Shown here: positions 7,994 through 13,885 of the stretch, piece after piece
Position numbering within the stretch: the stretch's first letter is position 1
How the letters are laid out: each line of letters starts with the position of its first letter
From: Campylobacteraceae bacterium
Lineage (GTDB): Bacteria; Campylobacterota; Campylobacteria; Campylobacterales; Campylobacteraceae
DNA length: 14,050 bases
Assembly: GCA_012521935.1 (NCBI GenBank)
Contig: JAAYLJ010000109.1
Location: 1-14,050, forward strand
Reading direction: 5' to 3'
Translations under genes and position numbers: made by a program
Notes under the pieces: generated by a model
Seen by the model: the letters and a program-made list of their open reading frames with translations, nothing else
What the model was told of the DNA's origin: nothing
The model's database searches: none

Positions 7994-8763
7994 TTCAAGC
8001 CTTTTTTATTTGAAAATAGAGTTCCCCCAACATGTTTATCATCTATTGCAAATGAGTAAGCATCTCTTAAATCAAACCCACTTGCCATAAACATTGAGAG
8101 ATTTTTCTTAAGTAAAAAGTCTGCTGCTTTTAACTTTGTTACAATTCCGCCAGTTGCAAATGTAAAACCAGGCAAACAAGGTGCGTGTAGCTCCTCTTCT
8201 TTGATTGAATTAATGTTTAAATTTAGTTTTGCATCGCTATTTTTTCTAGGATCTTTATCATAATATCCATCAATATCTGAAAGTATTATGAGAAGATCAG
8301 CCTCAAAATGAAAAGCAGCGTGAGCTGAGAGTTGGTCGTTATCTCCAAAAACAATCTCATCAATAGCTGTTGCATCATTTTCATTTATGATTGGCAAAAT
8401 ATCGTTTGCTAGTAGAGTATTTATCAAATTTTTCGCATGTTTAGTCTTTTTTCTTGAATCAAAATCTTGCGCAGTGATTAATACTTGTGCGCCAAGTTTT
8501 TTATGCTTAGATAAGATTTTATTATATGCTTCCATTAAAAATGGTTGCCCTATGGCTGCTAATGCTTGCCTATTATTTAATATGCCTTTATCTATTTTTA
8601 ATTTGCTATATCCAGCGGCTATGGCAGCTGATGAGACAAGAATAACTTCATATTTTTCCATCAAGGCAACTAAAAATTCTACTAAATTAGACATTCTTTC
8701 TTTACTAAGTCTATTTTGATCACTAAGGACATGAGTGCCCACTTTTACTACAACTCTTTTCAT
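7990..8763 (-). CDS. proB: Glutamate 5-kinase
   Basis: First step of proline synthesis: phosphorylates L-glutamate to gamma-glutamyl phosphate. Amino-acid-kinase fold, about 257 residues, lacking the C-terminal PUA domain of the E. coli enzyme, a short form I know from Campylobacter. Motifs: KVGTHVL (7-13), SSAAIAAG (44-51), INENDA (about 126-131) with FGDNDQLSA, SDIDGYYDKDPR (162-173) and TGGIVTKLKAA (204-214). The SSGA glycine of many homologues is alanine here, as I recall for Campylobacter. The frame is open to GTG 8772, but ATG 8763 is preferred: it lies 1 nt after the obgE stop and gives the usual MKRVVVKVGT start. No clear ribosome binding site, so coupling to obgE is likely. Confidence 0.94.
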   Translation of the reverse strand: MKRVVVKVGTHVLSDQNRLSKERMSNLVEFLVALMEKYEVILVSSAAIAAGYSKLKIDKGILNNRQALAAIGQPFLMEAYNKILSKHKKLGAQVLITAQDFDSRKKTKHAKNLINTLLANDILPIINENDATAIDEIVFGDNDQLSAHAAFHFEADLLIILSDIDGYYDKDPRKNSDAKLNLNINSIKEEELHAPCLPGFTFATGGIVTKLKAADFLLKKNLSMFMASGFDLRDAYSFAIDDKHVGGTLFSNKKGLN

Positions 8764-8764
8764 T

Positions 8765-9853
8765 TTATTCACACTTTGATATTAGATCTTGCAGGGCAAA
8801 CTGCAATGGTTTTATATTTAATTTTGATACAGATGAAATTGTAAGTATAAAATATGGAATTTTAGGATCAATTTTATCATCTTCTTGAAAAAATGATGGG
8901 CTTTTTGACTCTACATCAAATTTTTTACTATTTGGATTTGATTTAATATTTAAATAGTTAAAAAACTCATCAATCTCTTTTTCAAAATCCTCTTTAATGA
9001 TGGCATCTGCCTTTGTTAAAACAATGGCAAAAGGTTTCAAATGAAGCTTGTTAGAGTAGTTTTTCAACTCCTCTTTTAATGTTTTATACTGGGTTGTTAG
9101 GTTTCTATAATTTGCCAAATCAAGCATGATTAAAAGGCATTTTGTTCTTTCAATATGTCTTAAAAACTGTAATCCAAGCCCTCTTCCACTGCTTGCTCCC
9201 TCAATAATTCCAGGAATATCAGCCATTACAAAACTATTAAATTCATCTACATTTACAACTCCAAGCTTTGGTGTTAAAGTTGTAAATTCATAATTTGCAA
9301 CCTCAGGTGTTGCATTTGAAATTGTCGAAATGAGCGTAGATTTTCCAACATTAGGAAAGCCCACTAGCCCAACATCTGCAATTAGTTTTAACTCTAACCT
9401 AACTCTTTTACTCTCTCCTAAAAGTCCTGGCTGGGCATAGGTTGGTCTTTGGTTGGTTGAGTGTTTAAAGTGTGTATTCCCAAGCCCTCCTGCTCCACCT
9501 TTTAAAAAGATTATCTCTTCTTTATCATTAATTAAATCAAGTAAAACCTCTTTACTCTCTTCATCAATTATTTGTGTTCCAGGTGGAACTACAATTTTTA
9601 AAGACTCTCCACTTTTACCATATTTTTTTCTACCCATGCCTGGTTGTCCATTTTTAGCTTTTAACTCTCTAATGCCCTTAAAATGGGCAAGAGTATGGGT
9701 ATTATTATCTACAACTATTATTATATCTCCTCCACGGCCACCATCTCCACCATCAGGTCCGCCCATGGGAACATGCTTTTCACGCCTAAAAGAGACTGCT
9801 CCAGCCCCGCCTTTTCCAGCGCTTAGGGTAAAATTTACGGTATCTATAAACAT
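8765..9853 (-). CDS. obgE: Obg-family GTPase ObgE/CgtA
   Basis: Essential GTPase associated with late 50S ribosomal subunit assembly and stress control. 362 residues. The N-terminal Obg domain is glycine-rich (GKGGAGAVSFRREKHVPMGG at 13-32, then repeated GG motifs through about 80 and LKGGAGGLGNTHF at 117-129). The GTPase domain has G1 GFPNVGKST (165-173), a G2 threonine in YEFTTLTP (188-195), G3 DIPG (212-215) and G4 TKAD (280-283). A variable, Lys/Ser-rich stretch follows (about 295-335) before the ISS G5 motif. ATG 9853 has AAAGGTGA upstream. It stands after rplU-rpmA, a very common order linking ribosomal large-subunit genes with this assembly factor. Confidence 0.97.
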   Translation of the reverse strand: MFIDTVNFTLSAGKGGAGAVSFRREKHVPMGGPDGGDGGRGGDIIIVVDNNTHTLAHFKGIRELKAKNGQPGMGRKKYGKSGESLKIVVPPGTQIIDEESKEVLLDLINDKEEIIFLKGGAGGLGNTHFKHSTNQRPTYAQPGLLGESKRVRLELKLIADVGLVGFPNVGKSTLISTISNATPEVANYEFTTLTPKLGVVNVDEFNSFVMADIPGIIEGASSGRGLGLQFLRHIERTKCLLIMLDLANYRNLTTQYKTLKEELKNYSNKLHLKPFAIVLTKADAIIKEDFEKEIDEFFNYLNIKSNPNSKKFDVESKSPSFFQEDDKIDPKIPYFILTISSVSKLNIKPLQFALQDLISKCE

Positions 9854-9879
9854 TAGTCACCTTTTATAAAGATTGAAAT

Positions 9880-9920
9880 GGGGAGAAAAGAAGAAGAGGT
9901 GCACCCTAAAGAGCACACCT
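9880..9920 (-). terminator. Terminator-like hairpin after rpmA
   Basis: Just after the rpmA stop, the minus strand has AGGTGTGC (9920-9913), an 8-nt loop, and GTGCACCT (9904-9897). Together they make an 8-bp stem including two G-T wobbles. A pyrimidine tail, CTTCTTCTTTTC, follows. The tail is not a pure T-run, so termination may be partial. That would let rplU-rpmA be expressed more strongly than obgE downstream while some read-through continues. No convincing separate obgE promoter is visible in this 78-nt gap. Confidence 0.55.
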
Positions 9921-9931
9921 TTATAGACTAT

Positions 9932-10189
9932 TTATGCTGCGGGATAAACTGAAACTTTTTTTCTATCCCTATCTTTTCGTTCAAATTTTACAAAACCATC
10001 AACAAGAGCATAAAGAGTATGATCTTTTCCTAATCCTACATTGCTACCTGCGTGTACTTTTGTGCCTCTTTGTCTAATGATGATATTTCCTGCTCTAACA
10101 AATTCACCACCAAATCTCTTAACACCAAGCCTTCGTCCTATGGAGTCTCTATTGTTTTGGGTACTTCCTTGACCTTTCTTGTGAGCCAT
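9932..10189 (-). CDS. rpmA: 50S ribosomal protein bL27
   Basis: Large-subunit protein near the peptidyl-transferase centre. 85 residues, full length: MAHKKGQGSTQNNRDSIGRR, then LGVKRFGGEFVRAGNIIIRQ, with the family signature GxxVxAGNIIxRQRGTxxHPG-like segment (RQRGTKVHAGSNVGLGKDHT). The N-terminus starts directly with the mature AHKKGQGS sequence, so there is no Firmicute-type cleaved N-terminal extension. ATG 10189 has AAGGAG five nt upstream, overlapping the rplU stop (TAAGGAG). Gap to rplU is 9 nt. Confidence 0.99.
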   Translation of the reverse strand: MAHKKGQGSTQNNRDSIGRRLGVKRFGGEFVRAGNIIIRQRGTKVHAGSNVGLGKDHTLYALVDGFVKFERKDRDRKKVSVYPAA

Positions 10190-10198
10190 TGTATCTCC

Positions 10199-10507
10199 TT
10201 AGCCTATTATCTTAGCGACTCTAACTCGCGTAAATTGACGACGAAAACCTTTTTTTAACTTCGAATCTTTTCGGCGTCTTGTTTTAAAGATTATTACTTT
10301 TTTATCTTTACCACTATTTATAACATTTAAAACTACTTTTGCACCCTCTATAAAAGGCGTGCCTACTCGTAACTCTTTATCATTAATGGCTAGAACCTCG
10401 TTTAGTTCAACGCTATCTTTTGGCTCAACATTCATTTTGTCTAACTTAAGTATGTCGCCAACTTCAGCTTTGTACTGCTTTCCCCCATGTTTAAAAATAG
10501 CATACAT
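10199..10507 (-). CDS. rplU: 50S ribosomal protein bL21
   Basis: Large-subunit protein binding 23S rRNA. 102 residues: MYAIFKHGGKQYKAEVGDIL at the N-terminus and the basic motif KTRRRKDSKLKKGFRRQFTR (about 75-94) near the C-terminus, both typical for bL21. ATG 10507 has AAGGA 8 nt upstream. It is first in its operon with rpmA; its 5' leader can fold over the ribosome binding site (separate entry), and a sigma70-like promoter lies about 85 nt upstream. Confidence 0.99.
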   Translation of the reverse strand: MYAIFKHGGKQYKAEVGDILKLDKMNVEPKDSVELNEVLAINDKELRVGTPFIEGAKVVLNVINSGKDKKVIIFKTRRRKDSKLKKGFRRQFTRVRVAKIIG

Positions 10508-10512
10508 TTAGC

Positions 10513-10575
10513 TAATCCTTCAATTTATGGATTACCATTAGGCACTTTTTTCAAAGTTTTATGAGCACTAATTGG
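10513..10575 (-). promoter_or_regulatory. Candidate structured leader of rplU
   Basis: The rplU leader contains the perfect inverted repeat TAATCC (10534-10529) and GGATTA (10518-10513) with a 10-nt loop. The second arm contains most of the rplU Shine-Dalgarno AAGGA, so the hairpin would hide it. Farther 5', ATTAG (10572-10568) can pair with CTAAT (10541-10537). The same CTAAT could instead pair with the ATTAG next to the start codon, so the elements could be mutually exclusive. Bacterial ribosomal-protein mRNAs often have autoregulatory leaders; a role here is inference. The stems are short and A/T-rich. Confidence 0.35.
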
Positions 10576-10589
10576 CATATAAGAGGCGA

Positions 10590-10598
10590 ATTTTATCC
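10590..10598 (-). promoter_or_regulatory. Candidate promoter of rplU-rpmA
   Basis: On the minus strand GGATAAAAT (10598 to 10590) contains TAAAAT, the common -10 of Campylobacterota. It is followed by the G/C-bearing TCGCCTC, where transcription would begin near 10583. No TTGACA-like -35 is seen, which is usual in this group. The leader would be about 75 nt. It sits just after the MTHFR-like gene stop (10619). Confidence 0.45.
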
Positions 10599-10618
10599 AA
10601 AAGTTGTTTAATGATAGT

Positions 10619-11539
10619 TTAAACATCTCTTAAAATATTCTCTATCTCATAAATGAGCTTGATTGAGGCTTCAATCTCCTCTTTTCTTATTGCAACACTT
10701 TCAATATTTACACCTATTGGGATATTTAGCTCTTTAGCTAAAATAGTTATTTTTTTAAATAGACTAATCAAATAACTCATTGATTCTTCTAGCATTTTAG
10801 GTGAATTTATAAGTCTATCTTTCACCTCTTTTGGTATATGAATGCCAAGCCACTCCATAAATTCTAAAGTTTTTATTGAGCCACATGGCGTAAGCGTAAA
10901 AATCATAGGGGCAGTTGGTAGATTTGATTTTGAAATACTCTTTTTATAATCCATCAAAAAACTTTTTGTTGCCTCATAATCATACACTGCTTGAGTTATG
11001 AAAAAACTACAACCATCTTCAATTTTTCTAATGACCCTTAAATCTTCATCTTGTTTTACTACATGTCTTTCAGCTATGGCAACCCCGCCTAGTCTCATCT
11101 TTGAACTACTATTTTTATACAAAGAGTAAGCTTGCGGCAAAGATGTTTTTATAGTTTGCATTTTTGAAGCAGCGCCAACAAAAACTGAAAGATTAGTGCC
11201 GTTATCTCTTGCTTGTAGCCACTCTTTTACTTCTTCATTTGAGCATTTTCCAACTGCTTTATATATGATAAAAGGTTTATTTAATCTATTTAAATACTCA
11301 CTTGCATACTCTAAAGGATCGATAGTTTCTAAAAAAGGAAAAGGGCGCTCCTTTTTAGTTCTACTTGCTTCATCTTGCAAATCATAAAGAATAACTCCAT
11401 CAATTGGAGTGCCTTTTAATCTATCTAGTTGAGTTTGTGAAATTTCTAAAATTCTCTCTTTTGTGCTACTTTTTTTAGGAGGAGTTAATCCATACAAAAG
11501 AGCACTTTTTCTTTTTCCGTCTAAAAATTGATATAACAT
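10619..11539 (-). CDS. Methylenetetrahydrofolate reductase-like protein
   Basis: Looks like a member of the MTHFR (flavin TIM-barrel) superfamily. Numbering from ATG 11539 (306 residues): TPPKK at 19-23 after a hydrophobic first strand; GGVAIAERH at 151-159, matching the MTHFR GGVTIPERH signature; FFITQAVYD at about 179-187, like the ITQ-F-D flavin-site strand; and a C-terminal segment TPCGSIKTLEFMEWLGIHIP that parallels MTHFR. The central portion is divergent, so it may be a paralogue rather than the metF used in methionine synthesis; its substrate cannot be read from sequence. The frame opens to TTG 11575, with ATGs at 11557 and 11539. I prefer 11539 because a likely -10 covers 11565-11570 and GGA precedes it. 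It ends just before the rplU promoter. Confidence 0.7.
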   Translation of the reverse strand: MLYQFLDGKRKSALLYGLTPPKKSSTKERILEISQTQLDRLKGTPIDGVILYDLQDEASRTKKERPFPFLETIDPLEYASEYLNRLNKPFIIYKAVGKCSNEEVKEWLQARDNGTNLSVFVGAASKMQTIKTSLPQAYSLYKNSSSKMRLGGVAIAERHVVKQDEDLRVIRKIEDGCSFFITQAVYDYEATKSFLMDYKKSISKSNLPTAPMIFTLTPCGSIKTLEFMEWLGIHIPKEVKDRLINSPKMLEESMSYLISLFKKITILAKELNIPIGVNIESVAIRKEEIEASIKLIYEIENILRDV

Positions 11540-11564
11540 AGTGATCCATTCTTCCATTTTTTTG

Positions 11565-11570
11565 ATTTTA
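11565..11570 (-). promoter_or_regulatory. Candidate -10 of the MTHFR-like gene
   Basis: Minus strand TAAAAT (11570 to 11565) in the context TTGGCTAAAATC. A start of transcription near 11558 would leave a leader of about 19 nt before ATG 11539. It would exclude the upstream TTG start from the mRNA and make the ATG at 11557 practically leaderless. No -35 is evident. Confidence 0.33.
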
Positions 11571-11603
11571 GCCAATCTCTTTTAATTTTTGCTTTTTAAG
11601 TGT

Positions 11604-11623
11604 TTATATTTTGCAAAATATAA
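11604..11623. promoter_or_regulatory. Perfect 20-bp palindrome between divergent genes
   Basis: The two 10-nt arms, TTATATTTTG (11604-11613) and CAAAATATAA (11614-11623), are exact reverse complements with no spacer. It lies between the MTHFR-like gene (minus) and the cytochrome lipoprotein gene (plus). It overlaps -10-like hexamers of the plus strand (TATATT 11605-11610 and TATAAG 11619-11624). A dimeric regulator site is possible; a chance palindrome in AT-rich DNA is not excluded. I do not recognise it as a named operator. Confidence 0.4.
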
Positions 11624-11631
11624 GAAAAGCT

Positions 11632-12270
11632 ATGTTAGGTTACAAATTAAAAAAAAGGATTTTTTTGCTGCTTATTAAAATTATACTTTTAACATTGGCT
11701 CTTCTGTTTTTAACAGCTTGTGAAGATAACAAGATAGATCAAGCAGTTACCATTAGCGAGGAAGCTAAGAACTTAGGACTTGCTATTAATGAAGATGAAA
11801 TGGAGATAGTTTTAGAAGAAGAATTACTAAATCAAACACTACAAGAGGCTTTTGAATCTGTAGAGACTAGCTCTCAAGCTAAAGCATTAGAAGCAACAGA
11901 ATCAACCCAAGAAGCAGTCGCAAAACAGTTAGAAAAAACAACTAAAGAGCTCTCTAAAAAGCTTGAAGAAGCTACTGCGGCTAAGCAAGATGAGTTAACC
12001 AAGGCTGCCTCTAAGATTGCATCTAGTAGTAAAGATTTACCTGCAAAAGCTACAAGTTGCGCAATTTGTCATGGATATGAGGGAGAAAAAGAAGCTTTAG
12101 GTAAAAGTAAAATAATTAAAAATATGAGTAAGATTGAGATAAAAAAGGCTTTGATTGGGTATAAAGATGGAACTTATGGTGGAGTTTTAAAAAATAGTAT
12201 GATCTCACAAGTGGCTAACTTGTCTAATGAAGAGATAGAGGAGTTAGCCACCTATTTTGGAAAAGATTAA
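11632..12270 (+). CDS. Lipoprotein c-type cytochrome with coiled-coil linker
   Basis: Predicted outer- or inner-membrane lipoprotein facing the periplasm, carrying one haem. From ATG 11632 (212 residues): basic n-region KLKKR, hydrophobic core, lipobox LTAC with the lipidated Cys at residue 30, then about 110 residues rich in Glu, Lys, Ala and Ser that should form a long helix. A small class I cytochrome c domain follows with CAICH at about 143-147, a probable axial Met in KNSMISQ (about 190), and the closing NLSNEEIEELATYFG helix. Probably an electron carrier held on a tether; its partner is unknown. Start is uncertain: TTG 11611 lies inside the palindrome, and TTG 11665 has AAAGGA five nt upstream and would give a compact 19-residue signal peptide. 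Confidence 0.85.
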   Translation: MLGYKLKKRIFLLLIKIILLTLALLFLTACEDNKIDQAVTISEEAKNLGLAINEDEMEIVLEEELLNQTLQEAFESVETSSQAKALEATESTQEAVAKQLEKTTKELSKKLEEATAAKQDELTKAASKIASSSKDLPAKATSCAICHGYEGEKEALGKSKIIKNMSKIEIKKALIGYKDGTYGGVLKNSMISQVANLSNEEIEELATYFGKD

Positions 12271-12377
12271 ATAATAGTTTGAGTATAAAAGTCGATTTGA
12301 TCCTTTTTTAATATACGGATATAGTTTGAACTTCCCTCCACTCCAGTTGGGTACCCAGCAGTAGCAACGTAAGTTTT
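12267..12377 (-). pseudogene. pyk: C-terminal remainder of pyk beyond an in-frame stop
   Basis: Directly after the pyk TAA (12378-12380), the same frame stays open for 36 codons to TAA at 12267-12269. It encodes KTYVATAGYPTGVEG, SSNYIRILKK and a short tail. This matches the last beta-strand and glycine loop of the pyruvate kinase C-terminal domain (family pattern V-x-x-x-G-x-P-x-G-x-x-G-[ST]-[ST]-N-x-[IL]-[RK]-[IV]). No independent start codon or ribosome binding site supports it as a separate gene. It converges with the cytochrome gene and overlaps that gene's stop codon. Confidence 0.8.
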
Positions 12378-13709
12378 TTATGTGTCAATAAATCCGCAAT
12401 CACCTGCTTTTTTAACAACAGAGGCTAGCATTAAATTTAAGCTAGTTTTATCTACTACCATAATTGGCTCTACGCCCCAAGTTAAAGTTAAAGAACGCGC
12501 AGTTTTTTCATCATGAGTTACAGCTAAAATCCTAACTTCTGGCCTATATCTTGCCATCTTTTTAGCTGATTGACCTGAACTTGTTAATGACATAATAGCT
12601 TCAGCCTTAAGCTCAACCGCAAGTCTCGCAGTTGAAGAGGCTATCATGTCTGTTTCATCTAAATAATCAAATCCAAAATTATTGTATGGAAACACTCTTT
12701 CAGTCTCTTTGATAGTTGCTGCCATAGTTTGGACTACATTTAATGGATTTTTTCCTATGGCACTCTCTTCTGATAGCATCACAGCATCTGTTCCATCTAA
12801 AACCGCATTTGCCACATCACTTATTTCAGCTCTAGTTGCAGTTGGGCTTTGTGCCATTGAAAGAAGCATTTGGGTAGCGGTGATAACTGCTTTTGATGCT
12901 TCATTTGCCTTTTTAATGATCTGTTTTTGGATACTTGGCACTTTATAGTATGGAACTTCTATGCCTAAATCTCCTCTAGCAACCATGATTCCATCGCTTA
13001 CTTTTAAAATCTCATCAATATTTTCAACTGCGTCAAATTTTTCAATTTTTGCAAAAATCTGGGCGTTGCCGCCATTTTCTAAAAGAAAATCTTTAGCCTT
13101 CATGATATCTTTAGCTCTTTGGACAAATGAGATTGCGATAAAGTCAATGTCATGCTTAATTGCCCATTTTATGTCATCTTTATCTTTTTTAGTAATAACA
13201 TCTAAGTTTAATTTTGTTGTTGGGAAGTTCACACCCTTGTTTGAAGCTAGTTTTCCACTATTTATAACTTCTGCAACTATGCCATTTCCAACTTTAACTA
13301 CCTTAGTTTTAATGGTTCCATCATATAGATAAACTAGCTCACCAACTTTTAAAAGTTTTAAAATTTCAGGATGATTTATGCTTAATCTATATCTTCCCTC
13401 TTCAATCTTTTTTCCAACTATTGACTCATTTGCAAACTCTATATAATCTCCCGCTTTTAAATCAAACTCATTTTCTAACTCTTCAACTCTAATTTTTGGC
13501 CCACAAATATCTTGCAAAACCCCAACTCTTTTATCTAAACTTTTTGCTGCCTCTTTTATCTTTTTTAATGTTGATTCATGATATTCATGAGTTCCATGAC
13601 TAAAGTTTAATCTAAAAACATTTACTCCAGCACTAATTAACTCCTTTAAAGTCTCTACAGAGTCGCTTGCTGGGCCTACTGTGGCTATAATTTTAGTTTT
13701 TTTATTCAC
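12378..13709 (-). CDS. pyk: Pyruvate kinase, ended early by an in-frame TAA
   Basis: Converts phosphoenolpyruvate and ADP to pyruvate and ATP, the last step of glycolysis. 443 residues in this frame. Seen: RLNFSHG (33-39; cation ligands N35, S37); B domain about 72-168; active-site motif IFAKIEKFDAV (218-228) with catalytic K221 and metal ligand E223; ARGDLG (244-249, D247); ATQML (278-282). GPKIR has Lys (K72) where potassium-dependent enzymes have Glu, so it is probably K+-independent. The C domain stops at CGFIDT, before its last strand, which continues after the stop (separate entry); read through, the protein would be 480 residues, the normal size. Start is GTG 13709 with AAGGAGG six nt upstream. 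Whether the product folds or is active is unclear. Confidence 0.93.
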   Translation of the reverse strand: MNKKTKIIATVGPASDSVETLKELISAGVNVFRLNFSHGTHEYHESTLKKIKEAAKSLDKRVGVLQDICGPKIRVEELENEFDLKAGDYIEFANESIVGKKIEEGRYRLSINHPEILKLLKVGELVYLYDGTIKTKVVKVGNGIVAEVINSGKLASNKGVNFPTTKLNLDVITKKDKDDIKWAIKHDIDFIAISFVQRAKDIMKAKDFLLENGGNAQIFAKIEKFDAVENIDEILKVSDGIMVARGDLGIEVPYYKVPSIQKQIIKKANEASKAVITATQMLLSMAQSPTATRAEISDVANAVLDGTDAVMLSEESAIGKNPLNVVQTMAATIKETERVFPYNNFGFDYLDETDMIASSTARLAVELKAEAIMSLTSSGQSAKKMARYRPEVRILAVTHDEKTARSLTLTWGVEPIMVVDKTSLNLMLASVVKKAGDCGFIDT

Positions 13710-13848
13710 AATTATCCTCCTTGTTTTATAAATTTTTATGATAATTCTTCAAGTTTATTAGCCTGTTTTTGTAGAATAGCCCTAAAAGTAACAAAATACC
13801 ATATTTTTATTTAAGATTTAGTAAAAATAGATTAAATAGAAAAACTTT

Positions 13849-13857
13849 TGCTAGAAT
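13849..13857 (+). promoter_or_regulatory. Candidate promoter of the isochorismatase-family gene
   Basis: TGCTAGAAT is an extended -10 (TG-n-TAGAAT), with transcription predicted near 13864 and a leader of about 22 nt carrying AAAGGAG. A similar TTTTTGTAGAATAG lies at 13766-13779 upstream on the same strand and could be a second, weaker start. The rest of the 176-nt gap to pyk (13710-13885) is AT-rich and shows only the pyk ribosome binding site. Confidence 0.45.
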
Positions 13858-13885
13858 AGATTTAAGATTAAATAAAGGAGTAGTA

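Noticed and set aside
9453..9869. A 138-codon open frame on the plus strand.
   Set aside because: It is antisense to the glycine-rich Obg domain, which yields a proline-rich shadow; no ribosome binding site and no recognisable domain.
11611..11631. TTG at 11611 as the start of the cytochrome lipoprotein.
   Set aside because: It lies inside the palindrome and probable promoter, has no Shine-Dalgarno, and only lengthens the n-region of the signal peptide.
12271..12377. Treating the pyk-cytochrome gap as a bidirectional terminator.
   Set aside because: No hairpin with T-tails is visible on either strand; the stretch is better explained as the coding remainder of pyk.
12682..13332. Two plus-strand open frames (88 and 123 codons) antisense to pyk.
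   Set aside because: They mirror the conserved pyk codons and have no independent support.
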